Source: Ruegeria spongiae (lineage in GTDB: Bacteria; Pseudomonadota; Alphaproteobacteria; Rhodobacterales; Rhodobacteraceae). From it: a stretch of 64,000 nucleotides of DNA. The DNA lies in the NCBI RefSeq assembly GCF_023502395.1, contig NZ_JAMFMB010000014.1:1-64000 (forward strand), read 5' to 3'. Below are positions 1 to 9,038 of the stretch, piece after piece. Position numbers and translations under genes: made by a program. How positions within the stretch are numbered: the first letter of the stretch is position 1; every line of letters begins with the position of its first letter. Below the pieces are notes generated by a model. The model did no database searches and was not told where the DNA came from. It was given only the letters and a program-made list of their open reading frames with translations.

Positions 1-297
1 CATTGACGCTGTAACCCACGTTCGCCGCGAGACAGAATAAATACAAGAAGGCCCCCGGGCGCGGTTTCGCGGCGTGCGACATGAACGTCAGTTGCTGAAA
101 CTCGGATGTCACGACTTCGACCGGGTCAGCGAAAATTCAACAGTTTGGCCTTTGTGGCGTACGACTGGTTCCACGCGGTCCGAACCTTAGGGCGCGCCTC
201 AGCAGCATTTGTCAGCAGAGAGCCCAATATGTAAACTGCAGCGTCTTTTTTGGAATGGCCGCTTACCAACAAGCCGTGGCGCAAAATCACGCCCAGC
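1..297. other. left-edge region without a supported gene
   Basis: I see no convincing gene here. The only open frame confined to the region (126-311, minus strand, 61 codons) has no recognisable motif and overlaps the end of the HAD gene. A GC-rich self-complementary patch lies near 50-90 but has no T-tract. Base composition is more mixed than in the backbone that follows, so this may be the edge of an accessory region that continues to the left of the window. Confidence 0.3.
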
Positions 298-900
298 TCA
301 CAAAAGTTCAAGTTCCTTTAATGACTTTCGTAACTCGTCCGGACCAACAAACTGTAGTGCTTGCCAGCCCGCTAACCGCGCACCTTCGACGTTCTTTGGG
401 CTATCATCCACAAATGTACACTCATCAGGACGTAGATTGTTCCTGTCGGTAAGCACCTCGTATATCTGCCGGTCAGGCTTAATCAGTTTTTCATGAGATG
501 ACACGACGACATCCTCAAAGGCGGTAGTCAATTCAGGGTGCAGCTCTTTGGCCATGGGCCAAGTCTCCGCCCCCCAGTTGGTCAGCCCAAATATCCGGTG
601 CCCTGAAGATTTCAGATCATGTAGGGTACTCCAACTACCATTGATTTTGTTCTGGATGGTATCGGGAAATCGGTCAAAATATTGATCGAGCAGTGGTGCA
701 CAATCGGGCCATTCCGCGTTCGCTACTGCTACGGCTTCCGAACGTGACCGGCCACGATCTTGCTCCAAGTTCCATTCATAAAATCCAACCTTGGCAAAGA
801 ACTGATCAATGCTCGCATCATCTGGAAAAGCGCTCCTGAAAGCAGCACGTTCGTCCCAAGCAATCAGTACATTGCCAATGTCGAAAACAATGTTACTCAC
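298..900 (-). CDS. HAD-superfamily hydrolase (YihX / haloacid dehalogenase-like)
   Basis: A 200-residue soluble protein with the HAD signature. The nucleophile loop FDIGNVL has Asp7. LIKPD carries the motif III lysine (about K141). FVDDS near residues 163-167 is the metal-binding motif IV. The DIGNV form of the first loop, in place of DxDxT, is typical of the YihX-type sugar phosphatases and haloacid dehalogenase-like subgroup, so a small phosphorylated metabolite is the likely substrate. The true substrate cannot be read from sequence. It is flanked on both sides by gene-poor DNA, so no operon partner is visible. Confidence 0.85.
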   Translation of the reverse strand: MSNIVFDIGNVLIAWDERAAFRSAFPDDASIDQFFAKVGFYEWNLEQDRGRSRSEAVAVANAEWPDCAPLLDQYFDRFPDTIQNKINGSWSTLHDLKSSGHRIFGLTNWGAETWPMAKELHPELTTAFEDVVVSSHEKLIKPDRQIYEVLTDRNNLRPDECTFVDDSPKNVEGARLAGWQALQFVGPDELRKSLKELELL

Positions 901-1240
901 TCAATTCTCCTTTGGCAGATATGACAATCCGGCTTAGAAACATGCTACCAGAGTCAAACCCAAGTATCTGTAATCCTTACCATTATCACACTCGGAACAT
1001 GAAGCCACTGGAATTTCGGTGGGGAGTGCCCGTTTTGTTCGCGACCTGTGAATTCGGGCACTGAATCTCGCTGAGGCGTACATGAACAGCTGATTTTCGC
1101 GCCACGCGGCGGCCTTGAAGATGATGCTGTTGCGGTGATCTTCGTGTTACGAGTGTACGCAGCGAGAAATTCAAGCTTTCAGGATGGGCCCAAACCGGTC
1201 ATCTGACGGATTTTGTCCAAAAAATACGACAGCGAAGCTC
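901..1240. other. 340-bp intergenic region, no supported gene
   Basis: It separates the HAD gene from the methyltransferase stop. A 62-codon minus-strand frame (986-1174) exists, but its translation shows no family features and it has no good ribosome-binding site. I see no insertion-sequence ends or strong terminator hairpin. Confidence 0.3.
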
Positions 1241-2320
1241 CTAGCCTTTCCGCGTCAGCATCACCGCCATGGCGATATAATTGAACGGGTAGCGCTCGGG
1301 GGTCTCACGGAGGCGCTGTTCGGCGCGGGTGTAGATATAGTGCACCAGCGCCTCCAGATTGTCGCAGTCGGAAAGGTTCAGCCGCAGCGAAGTCTCGGTG
1401 AAGGCGCGGAAGAAGTCGGTATAGGCCTTGGCATAATCCGCGACATTCCCGTTCTGTTTGAAAGCTTCGACAAAGGAGACCGGGATCTCATAGAGCTCGG
1501 ATCGCTCTTGCGAGAACAACGCGCTCAGCTCCGAACTCGGGTCCTGAAACGGGGCCACGACCTCCTCCAGCCGGCGCATATAGACCGGCTGGTAATAGCG
1601 CGCATAGGCTTCCTGCGTGAGCATCCCGGCCTTCAGCGCGTCCAGCACCGCGTCGTTGAGCACGTCATAGATGCCGTCGCAAGTGCGCAGGCGATCTCCG
1701 GCGCCAAAGACCTCGATCAGCAGCTTGCCGCCCGGCGCAAGCTCGGCGGCGCGGGCCAGCGCGAAGCTGCGCAGATCAGCATCGGCCTGTTGCGCGAACG
1801 CCGACTGTTCTGCGGCACTGACATGGCCGACAGGGTTCAGCGCGCTGGGTCCGTTGGGAAAGATGTAACCCGGCAGGCTGTCCAGCGGTCTGCGGCTGAG
1901 AAAGCCGATCGCATTGAAGGTCATCGCGATCTGTACCGAGCCCGGCGGCAGCACTTGCCGGAACATGGTGCCGCCCACGGCTGAGGAATAGACGTTGTCA
2001 GCTTCAAAGACGCGCCCGGTCTCAGGGTTCAACCGCTGGAACAGGCCCGAGAAGTCGTTGGTCGGCAGATCGCTGTGAATGGTGCGGATCGGTCTGTCGC
2101 TGCGCGCCCGCAACGCCGCCACGACGCGCTGCATCACCGCGACAGAATTGCGCCCCTCGGAGCAGCCGAAATCGGCCAGCGTGATCGCGCCGGGACCGGA
2201 CAGGTCAAGCGTGGTAGCGGCCTCTTCAAGCCAGGGCAGCACATGCGCCGTGGCCTCCCATTGCGGGGCGGAATTGTCGTCGTAAAAGCCGTGCCCGACC
2301 ATCCCCTTGGTGACCTGCAT
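1241..2320 (-). CDS. SABATH-like SAM-dependent carboxyl methyltransferase
   Basis: A 359-residue protein with the layout of the SABATH family (plant salicylate, jasmonate and IAA carboxyl methyltransferases). The N-terminal segment ends in GHGFYDDNS. The SAM-binding motif is ADFGCSEG at residues 49-56. The HSDLPTNDF motif follows, and a later segment matches the SABATH substrate region (MTFNAIGFLS, then FPNG). The family methylates carboxyl groups of small acids. The substrate here is unknown. It is the last gene of a minus-strand operon, 16 bp after the outer-membrane efflux gene, which suggests that its product or substrate is handled by that exporter (inference). Confidence 0.75.
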   Translation of the reverse strand: MQVTKGMVGHGFYDDNSAPQWEATAHVLPWLEEAATTLDLSGPGAITLADFGCSEGRNSVAVMQRVVAALRARSDRPIRTIHSDLPTNDFSGLFQRLNPETGRVFEADNVYSSAVGGTMFRQVLPPGSVQIAMTFNAIGFLSRRPLDSLPGYIFPNGPSALNPVGHVSAAEQSAFAQQADADLRSFALARAAELAPGGKLLIEVFGAGDRLRTCDGIYDVLNDAVLDALKAGMLTQEAYARYYQPVYMRRLEEVVAPFQDPSSELSALFSQERSELYEIPVSFVEAFKQNGNVADYAKAYTDFFRAFTETSLRLNLSDCDNLEALVHYIYTRAEQRLRETPERYPFNYIAMAVMLTRKG

Positions 2321-2336
2321 GCGCGCGCTCCCAGAC

Positions 2337-3905
2337 TCAGCGGATGCTGGCCCCTTCAGGGTCCTGGCTCAGCAGATCGCCCCAATCGGTGCGATAGGAC
2401 ATCTCGGCCAGCACGTCCGAGGGCAGGAATTCGCGCCCCTGCCGGATCTGCCAGCCGCCGCCGAGTCCCTTGTAGATCGCCACCAGATTGTTCGACACCG
2501 ACGCCCGCGCCTGGATCAGGTCGGCATCGGCATTCAAGGCTGCCTTCAGCGCGTCGATCACGCGGGAATAGTCCTGCGTGCCGCCCTGATACTGGTCGAT
2601 GGCGATCTCGACCGAGCGATCCGAGGCTTTGGTGCTTTGCTGGTAGAACCCGACCTGCTTGCGGGCCTGCGTATAGCCGACCATGGCGTTCTCGACCTCG
2701 GAATAGGCGGTCACCACGGTGTTCTGGTAATTCGCGATCAACTCCTGATAGGCGGCGTCCTGAACGCGCACGTTGTCCTTGATCCGACCATAGTTCAGCA
2801 CGTTCCAGACCACGCCCGCACTGGCCAGACTGGTTGTCCCCGAACTGTTGAACAGGTTCTGATTGGCCGAGGCCTGCAACCCGATCGAGCCTGACAGGAT
2901 GAATTGCGGATAAAGGTCCGCCATGGCGATCCCGACCTGCGCCGATTGTGCGGCGGCTTCAAGCTCGGCGGCGCGAATGTCGGGGCGGCGGCGCAGCAAT
3001 TCGGCTGGAACGCCCACGGACACGATGCTGGAGCGCGCCGCCGGGATGCGGCCGGTGCCCAGAAGCGAGGTCATTTTCGAGGGCGTGGTGCCCAGCAACA
3101 CGGCCAGCGCGTTCCTGGCCTGCTGCAGATCGCTTTCCACCTGCGGCACCAGCGCCTTGGTGTTATTGAGCAGGGTCAGCGATTCCTGCACGTCCAGTTC
3201 GGTCGTCACCCCGTTATTGAAGCGGATCTGTGCGATATCAGCCGCTTGCTGCTGCAGCTTGATGTTGACCTGCGCGATCCGCAGCGTTTCCTGCAACGCG
3301 CGGATATTGATATAGACCGCCGCCACATCGCCGGTCAGAGTGACCAGCGCATCGTCATAATTGGCCACCTGCGCCGCCAGATTGGCCTTGCCCGATTGTA
3401 CGCCACGGCGTTGGGCGCCCCAGACATCTGCCTCCCATTTGGCATCAAAGCCGATCTGATTGGTGGTGAAATCGGTGTCAAAAGGCACCACTTCGCGAAT
3501 TTCCCGGATCGGATCGAGGTTCTCGCTGATCACCCGCCTCTGGGCCGAGCCGCCAACCGCCTGCGATTGCGGAAACAACTCGCCATAGGCGATGCCCAGT
3601 TGGGCGCGCGCCTGCAAGACCCGCGCACCCGCGATCTGCAGCGACAGGTTCTGGGCATAGGCCTGCCGGATCAGCTTGTTCAGAACCGGATCGTTGAAGT
3701 TTTTCCACCATTCCACGACCGGCTCACTGCGCGCGGTCAGGCCCGAGCCCTGGCTGACGCTGGGGCTGTTGGCCTCGATCCATTGTTTCATCACGGGCGA
3801 GCTTGGACGGACGAAATCGGGACCCAGCGGCGCGCAGGCGGTCAGCGCCCCGGCGGCGCATAGCATCATCAGCCTGGCGCGTGTCGTTTGTCCCTTGCCT
3901 GTCAT
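2337..3905 (-). CDS. NodT-family outer-membrane efflux lipoprotein
   Basis: A 522-residue TolC-like outer-membrane factor. The N-terminus has a basic stretch, a short hydrophobic core and the lipobox LTAC (Cys near residue 24), followed by PLGPDFVRP, the usual start of mature NodT/OprM-type lipoproteins. Two internally similar halves with long helical segments follow. It would form the outer-membrane channel for the HlyD-type adaptor encoded 27 bp upstream. No RND or ABC pump gene lies next to it. Confidence 0.9.
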   Translation of the reverse strand: MTGKGQTTRARLMMLCAAGALTACAPLGPDFVRPSSPVMKQWIEANSPSVSQGSGLTARSEPVVEWWKNFNDPVLNKLIRQAYAQNLSLQIAGARVLQARAQLGIAYGELFPQSQAVGGSAQRRVISENLDPIREIREVVPFDTDFTTNQIGFDAKWEADVWGAQRRGVQSGKANLAAQVANYDDALVTLTGDVAAVYINIRALQETLRIAQVNIKLQQQAADIAQIRFNNGVTTELDVQESLTLLNNTKALVPQVESDLQQARNALAVLLGTTPSKMTSLLGTGRIPAARSSIVSVGVPAELLRRRPDIRAAELEAAAQSAQVGIAMADLYPQFILSGSIGLQASANQNLFNSSGTTSLASAGVVWNVLNYGRIKDNVRVQDAAYQELIANYQNTVVTAYSEVENAMVGYTQARKQVGFYQQSTKASDRSVEIAIDQYQGGTQDYSRVIDALKAALNADADLIQARASVSNNLVAIYKGLGGGWQIRQGREFLPSDVLAEMSYRTDWGDLLSQDPEGASIR

Positions 3906-3932
3906 GCCCTGCCCGCCTTTTCTTTTTTGGCC

Positions 3933-5078
3933 TCAGATATCGAGCGGCCTGATGAAGTTCGCGAAGGAATAAAGACGTATGTTGATACGCCGCAGAAACT
4001 CGAAACTCTGGCCCTTGCCGGTATAGATCGCCACCGCCGCGTGACCGCCCGCCGGAAAGGTATGCCCTTCGGGCACATCGACCTTGATCTGCACCGCGAT
4101 ATGGCCCGGCGCCTTGGGCAGCACAAAGCCCGGCAACCGGCCCGAGGGCAGGTATTGCCCTTGCCGGGTGGCCCACCAGATCGCCTCGACCTCGCCGGTC
4201 AGGATCTCGCCCGGATAAAGATCCAGCGCCACTTCGACCGGCTGGCCCGGTTCGACGAATTTCAGGTTCTGCTGGCGGTAGGAGGCGAGGATGTAGGGGT
4301 TGTCATCGGTCACGAAGCTGGCGATGGCACCCAGCCGGATTTCACCCACAACCAGACCGGGGCGGGCCTGTTGCGAGACGATCATGCCGTCCTCGGGCGC
4401 GTGGATCGTGGTGTTGTCCATGAAATACTGCGCCTCGGCCAGCTGCGCACGGGCCTGTGCCACACCGGTATTCACCCCGTCGATCTGCGATTGCTGCGCC
4501 AGATTGGCCTTGGCCAGATTGGCGTCGGCCTCATGCACGGCGGCGGTGTCTTCAACGACCTGTTCGTTCCAGCGATCCAGTTCTTCCTGTCGGGCGCCGC
4601 CCTGGGGCACCAGATTCTGATAGCGCGCCTGCTGGGTCTGCGCATAGCTGAGCTGCGCCTTGGCGCGCTCGACCGCCTCGCCGGCGGCAATCACATCCTG
4701 TTCGAGGATCTTGGCGTTCTGCTCGGCCGCCACCAGCTGCGCCTTGGCCGAGGCCAGTTGCTGCGAGAACACCGTGTCATCGAATTTGTAAAGCGGCTCG
4801 CCTTTCTTGACCGGCTGGTTCGGGGTGACCAGCACCTCTTTCAACAGCGTCGGCTGGGACAGGCGTGGCACGATCTGGATGGTCGAGCGTACCACATGGC
4901 TGTCGATGGACATCGGCTGAAAGAACCGCAACGCCACGAGGAAAATCAGCAGCAGGTGCGCTCCCACCCAGAACGAGACAATGCCCCAGGCGATATTGAA
5001 TTTAAGCCACTGCGCCTTGAAGAAGACGAACCAGACAAAGACGATATAGAACAGTGTGATGCAGAGCGCGACAAACAT
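3933..5078 (-). CDS. HlyD-family membrane-fusion adaptor (YiaV/EmrA-like)
   Basis: A 381-residue periplasmic adaptor. Two hydrophobic segments near residues 3-18 and 30-50 anchor it in the inner membrane. A barrel-sandwich lipoyl half, a long alanine/glutamine-rich coiled-coil hairpin (about 100-215) and a second lipoyl/beta-barrel half follow. Pairing with a DUF3302 gene directly upstream is the arrangement of E. coli yiaV-yiaW, and the outer-membrane factor follows. The exported compound is unknown. Confidence 0.9.
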   Translation of the reverse strand: MFVALCITLFYIVFVWFVFFKAQWLKFNIAWGIVSFWVGAHLLLIFLVALRFFQPMSIDSHVVRSTIQIVPRLSQPTLLKEVLVTPNQPVKKGEPLYKFDDTVFSQQLASAKAQLVAAEQNAKILEQDVIAAGEAVERAKAQLSYAQTQQARYQNLVPQGGARQEELDRWNEQVVEDTAAVHEADANLAKANLAQQSQIDGVNTGVAQARAQLAEAQYFMDNTTIHAPEDGMIVSQQARPGLVVGEIRLGAIASFVTDDNPYILASYRQQNLKFVEPGQPVEVALDLYPGEILTGEVEAIWWATRQGQYLPSGRLPGFVLPKAPGHIAVQIKVDVPEGHTFPAGGHAAVAIYTGKGQSFEFLRRINIRLYSFANFIRPLDI

Positions 5079-5094
5079 ATCCGGTTAGCTTTCC

Positions 5095-5469
5095 CTAGCT
5101 CTTTGCACTGTCATCAGGGGGCGCATCGCTGTCGCCCGCTTCGCGGTATTCTTCATTCACGTCACCGCCCAATCGCTTGATTTCCTTACGGATATTCTTC
5201 TTTTCATCTTCGGGCATCCGGCGCAGATCGACCGTCACGCCATCATGGAAGGCCCACATGAAGGCATGGACCCAGGGCACCACCGCCAGAAACCCCATCC
5301 AGCCCATGATCTTGACCGCCTCGGCATGGGGATGGTTGCGCTTGATCGCGATCCGGCCCGGCAGGCCCATCAGGAACAGAAACAACCCCATCACCGCCGC
5401 CAGGATCAGGATCAGCGCCAGAAAGGTCAGGTAATCATAATGCTCAAGCGGTGCGCCAAGCAGTCCCAT
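5095..5469 (-). CDS. DUF3302 inner-membrane protein (YiaW-like)
   Basis: A 124-residue protein with an N-terminal transmembrane helix (about 12-33), a conserved central segment with PGRIAIKRNHPHAEAV, a second hydrophobic helix (about 53-70) and a charged cytoplasmic tail. DUF3302 proteins are small membrane proteins encoded next to HlyD-type adaptors. Their role is undefined. It is the first gene of the minus-strand efflux operon (DUF3302, adaptor, outer-membrane factor, methyltransferase). Confidence 0.85.
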   Translation of the reverse strand: MGLLGAPLEHYDYLTFLALILILAAVMGLFLFLMGLPGRIAIKRNHPHAEAVKIMGWMGFLAVVPWVHAFMWAFHDGVTVDLRRMPEDEKKNIRKEIKRLGGDVNEEYREAGDSDAPPDDSAKS

Positions 5470-5727
5470 GGCATCCCTCCGGTGTTGCGGCGGCAGGCAT
5501 CAGGCACCGCTCTTGACTTCGTTCCGTAATGCGCGCTGCGGCGGTTGACCGACACAGGTTTCCCTGCGCCATCACACCCGGCAAAATGACCAACAAAGAC
5601 GCTATCATGCCCTCGATCAACCTCCTGCGTGGCTTGTCGCCATCGTCTTTTGTAGAACTGTGTCACCCGAGATGAGTCTTGGCAAGCACCACGACTTTGC
5701 CCCGGCGATTTGCGTTGTGCCTGTTCA

Positions 5728-7035
5728 TCACCTGTTGGGATGCTGTCGCGCCTCTTCAGCCATGCGCGGAGGCAGCACCCAAAAGCTGAGGATTGCGGCC
5801 AGAAAGCTGACCACCGTGATAAAGACAATTGCCCAGGCGACCTCGGCCGAATGGGCCACCGCGGCCAGCGCAGCGGAAATGGCGACGATGGCGATCCGGG
5901 CCAGGCTGGTGGACACCGCCTTGGCGGCGATGCGTTGCTCTTTCGGGGCCACTTCCATGAAGTAGAGCGAGCGGGCACCACCCAGCCCCGTCACCGCGAT
6001 CGTCACCAGAAACAGCGAAGCCGCATGCAGGTGAATGTCGTGATCAACGCCTGTGTAGTGCAGGCCCACCAGTGCGCACCCGGTCAGTGCAACCATCAGG
6101 GCCGCCACCGCCATCACCAGCTTCAGCGAATAGCCGTTCAGCACCCGCCAGAGTGGGGTTGCCACAAGCACCGCCGCTGATGACGAGATGATCAGGGCGG
6201 TCAGCCCCTTGGCCGACGTGTGATGCGCCTCGGCGGCGATCAAGGCAAAAAACGGGACCGACAGGCCAACCACCACAAAAGACATGCGAATGACCATGAA
6301 CCGTCGGAACCAGGGTTCGGCAAACAGGTCTCGGGCGCGGCTGAAAAAGCCGGTCAGCGCCCGAGGCTTGCGCGCGCCCGGTTCAGGCGCCGCAGCCTCG
6401 GTGATGGCGATTTCGCGAAAGGCCAGCATCGAGAGCGCTGACAGGAGAAAACACAGCACCCCGATCATCACCACGGTGGAATGCCGTGACAGCGGGCCTG
6501 CGTCCTGCATCAGTTGATGGACAAGCAGCACCAGCGCGATGGTGCCTGCCCCGCCGATGGCCTTTTGAAGATAGCTGACATGCATTCGGCTGCGGCTGTC
6601 GACATTGTCGCTGACGAAATCGATGATCAGCATCGCTTTGATTTCCTCCAACACCCCGATCAGGAAAATCGCGATGACAAAGGCAGCTATCGTTGCCGTG
6701 CGGTCACCCTGCAGGGTGACGACGATGACCAGCAGGAAACAGACGGCCACCGCGATATCCATGCAAATGATGGCGCCTTTTTTTCGGGGCAGCCGCGCAA
6801 TGCTGGCCGAGACAAAGATATCACCCAGCGTACCGGCCCCGTGCCGGATCGACACCAGAAGCCCGGCCAGGAAAATCGGCAGGTCGAGCGAGACCGCCAG
6901 AAAGGTCAGCACGATCGAGGGGCTGGCCATCGACCACGCCATCATGTTGAACGCACCCTGCCCCGCAAGGATCGGCAGGTTCCGACGCGCGACCGCCGTG
7001 CTGTCTGCCTGAGGCTTGTCCTGTTGAGTGGTCAT
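5728..7035 (-). CDS. MFS transporter, divergent from the arsenic operon
   Basis: A predicted 12-helix major facilitator of 435 residues when started at the ATG at 7035 (MTTQQDKPQ). In-frame upstream ATGs at 7074 and 7161 exist but give a non-hydrophobic extension. The loop between helices 6 and 7 is charged and lies near ARKPRALTGFFSRARDLF. It is transcribed away from the ArsR-ArsC gene and shares its intergenic region, so it may be under the same ArsR control. No arsenite pump (ArsB or Acr3) is in the window. A role for this MFS in arsenic export is speculative. Confidence 0.8.
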   Translation of the reverse strand: MTTQQDKPQADSTAVARRNLPILAGQGAFNMMAWSMASPSIVLTFLAVSLDLPIFLAGLLVSIRHGAGTLGDIFVSASIARLPRKKGAIICMDIAVAVCFLLVIVVTLQGDRTATIAAFVIAIFLIGVLEEIKAMLIIDFVSDNVDSRSRMHVSYLQKAIGGAGTIALVLLVHQLMQDAGPLSRHSTVVMIGVLCFLLSALSMLAFREIAITEAAAPEPGARKPRALTGFFSRARDLFAEPWFRRFMVIRMSFVVVGLSVPFFALIAAEAHHTSAKGLTALIISSSAAVLVATPLWRVLNGYSLKLVMAVAALMVALTGCALVGLHYTGVDHDIHLHAASLFLVTIAVTGLGGARSLYFMEVAPKEQRIAAKAVSTSLARIAIVAISAALAAVAHSAEVAWAIVFITVVSFLAAILSFWVLPPRMAEEARQHPNR

Positions 7036-7192
7036 CGGCTGCGCATGGCTTTCGGGGCGAGGTGTGACGAGCATAAAAACACGTTCCCGCCAAGAGCAAC
7101 GTAAATTCAGCCCGATGGGCACAGTGAGAGTGTTTGAGCGGCTTTCCGTCCCCAACCGCATTCCGGGACTTGCTCTTCGCTATATTTCATTT

Positions 7193-7202
7193 ATTCATGA
7201 AT
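7193..7202. promoter_or_regulatory. palindrome next to the arsR start, possible ArsR operator
   Basis: A perfect ten-base palindrome, ATTCATGAAT, ends one base before the ATG at 7204. It sits in the AT-rich part of an otherwise GC-rich intergenic region shared with the divergent MFS gene. ArsR-family repressors bind short AT-rich inverted repeats overlapping their own promoters, so autoregulation is plausible. Confidence 0.4.
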
Positions 7203-7203
7203 T

Positions 7204-8043
7204 ATGGAATCAACATTTCTCGACCGCCTGTCCGTCCTGAGCCATCCGCAGCGGATGGCCATCTTTCGCCTGCTGGTCCGGCGCTGTCCTGATGCGGTCC
7301 CAGCCGGAGAGATCGCGCGTGTGCTGGGGCTGAAGGCCAGCACGGCTTCGGTCTACCTTTCGGCGCTCAACCAATCCGGGTTGATCCGGCAGAGCCGCCG
7401 GGGCACCTCGGTCCTCTATCAGATGAATCTCGATGCGGCGCAAAGCGTAGTGTCCGACCTCTTTCTGGATTGCTGCAGAGGTCGCCCGGACCTCTGCCCG
7501 CCCAGCTTCCCCGACACGATTGCGCGGAGTCAGACCATGCCTGACAAGACCTTCAATGTCCTTTTCATCTGCACCGGGAACTCGGCCAGATCGGTCTTTG
7601 CCGAAGCGATCCTGCGGCATGAGGCCAGTGACCGGTTCACCGCCTATTCTGCCGGTACGCAACCCCGTTCAGAGCTGAACCCCAATGCCATCGAGATGCT
7701 GGAAAGCCGGGGCATCGACACATCGGCCCTGCGCGCCAAGACCATCACCGAGTTTCAGGGGCCCGATGCGCCGCCGCTCGATTTTGTCTTCACGGTCTGC
7801 GATCTGGCCGCAAACGAAGACTGCCCGGCCTGGACCGGTCAGCCGATCTCGGCCCATTGGGGTCTGCCCGACCCGGTCAAGGCGCAAGGAACAGAGGCCG
7901 AAAAGCGTCTGGCGTTCCAGCAGACCTATGGGGCGATGCGCAACCGGATCAAAGCCTTTGCCGCCCTGCCCTTCAGCACGCTGGACCGGGCCTCGCTACA
8001 AAAACATATCGATGACATCGGAAGGACGTCGGAAACCCTATGA
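7204..8043 (+). CDS. ArsR regulator fused to LMW-PTP-type arsenate reductase (ArsR-ArsC)
   Basis: A 279-residue two-domain protein. Residues 1-100 form an ArsR-type winged helix ([13 protein letters not shown], then the recognition region [19 protein letters not shown]). Residues 115-265 are a low-molecular-weight phosphatase-like arsenate reductase with the catalytic loop CTGNSARS (Cys123 to Arg129) and the resolving-cysteine segment [11 protein letters not shown]. It should reduce arsenate to arsenite and sense arsenic in one chain. An internal ATG at 7537 preceded by GGAG could also produce the reductase alone. Its stop overlaps the GAPDH start by 4 bp. Confidence 0.9.
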   Translation: MESTFLDRLSVLSHPQRMAIFRLLVRRCPDAVPAGEIARVLGLKASTASVYLSALNQSGLIRQSRRGTSVLYQMNLDAAQSVVSDLFLDCCRGRPDLCPPSFPDTIARSQTMPDKTFNVLFICTGNSARSVFAEAILRHEASDRFTAYSAGTQPRSELNPNAIEMLESRGIDTSALRAKTITEFQGPDAPPLDFVFTVCDLAANEDCPAWTGQPISAHWGLPDPVKAQGTEAEKRLAFQQTYGAMRNRIKAFAALPFSTLDRASLQKHIDDIGRTSETL

Positions 8044-9038
8044 CAACTTATGCTCTCAACGGCCTGGGCCGGATCGGCAAGCTGGCGCTGCGCCCTTTGC
8101 TGGAACGTGGTGCAAAGATCGCTTTCGTGAATGATGCGGTGGGCGATCCGCATATGCACGCGCATCTGCTGGAGTTCGACACCGTCCATGGCCGCTGGCC
8201 TGCGGCGTTTTCCGCGCGTGATGACAGTATCACGATCGACGGTACGCGTATTCCCGCGCTCTCCACCCGCAAACTGGAGGATCTGCCGCTGGAGGGCGTC
8301 GATGTGATGATCGACTGCACTGGCGCATTCAAGAGTGAGGCCGCGCTCGCCCCCTATTTTGCGGCGGGCGTGAAAAAGGTTGTCGTATCCGCCCCGGTCA
8401 AGGACGAGGGCGTCGCAAACATCGTCTATGGTGTGAACCACGACATTTACGATCCTGCAGCGCACCGGATCGTCACGGCGGCAAGTTGTACCACCAATTG
8501 CCTCGCGCCGGTGGTGAAGGTCATCCACGAAGGGCTTGGCATCAAACATGGGTCGATCACCACGATCCATGACGTGACCAACACCCAGACCATCGTGGAC
8601 CGCCCCGCCAAGGACCTGCGCCGCGCCCGATCCGCCCTGAACGCGCTGATCCCGACGACGACCGGATCGGCCACGGCGATCACGCTGATCTATCCCGAAC
8701 TGACCGGCAAGCTGAACGGCCATGCGGTGCGGGTGCCATTGCTCAACGCTTCGCTCACCGATTGCGTGTTCGAGGTGGCCCGCGAGACCAGCGCCGAAGA
8801 GGTCAACGCGCTGTTCAAATCCGCCGCCGACGGGCCGCTGAACGGCATTCTGGGCTATGAGACCCGCCCGCTGGTCTCGACCGATTACACCAATGATCCG
8901 CGTTCTTCGATCGTCGACGCGCCCTCGACCATGGTGGTGAACGGCACGCAGGTAAAGATCTATGCCTGGTATGACAATGAATGGGGCTATGCGCACCGGC
9001 TGGTGGATGTGGCGTTCATGGTGGGCAATTCCTTATGA
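8040..9038 (+). CDS. glyceraldehyde-3-phosphate dehydrogenase, ArsJ-associated type
   Basis: A 332-residue type I GAPDH. The N-terminal Rossmann motif is NGLGRIG, the active-site segment is [10 protein letters not shown] (Cys150), and the C-terminal signature is [11 protein letters not shown]. Next to arsJ, this enzyme is known to make 1-arseno-3-phosphoglycerate from glyceraldehyde-3-phosphate and arsenate, which ArsJ then exports. Both junctions are ATGA overlaps (with arsRC upstream and arsJ downstream), so the three genes are translationally coupled. This supports a resistance role over a central glycolytic one. Confidence 0.93.
   Translation: MTTYALNGLGRIGKLALRPLLERGAKIAFVNDAVGDPHMHAHLLEFDTVHGRWPAAFSARDDSITIDGTRIPALSTRKLEDLPLEGVDVMIDCTGAFKSEAALAPYFAAGVKKVVVSAPVKDEGVANIVYGVNHDIYDPAAHRIVTAASCTTNCLAPVVKVIHEGLGIKHGSITTIHDVTNTQTIVDRPAKDLRRARSALNALIPTTTGSATAITLIYPELTGKLNGHAVRVPLLNASLTDCVFEVARETSAEEVNALFKSAADGPLNGILGYETRPLVSTDYTNDPRSSIVDAPSTMVVNGTQVKIYAWYDNEWGYAHRLVDVAFMVGNSL

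Noticed and set aside
986-1174. 62-codon frame as an insertion-sequence remnant
   Set aside because: No transposase motif or terminal repeats could be seen.
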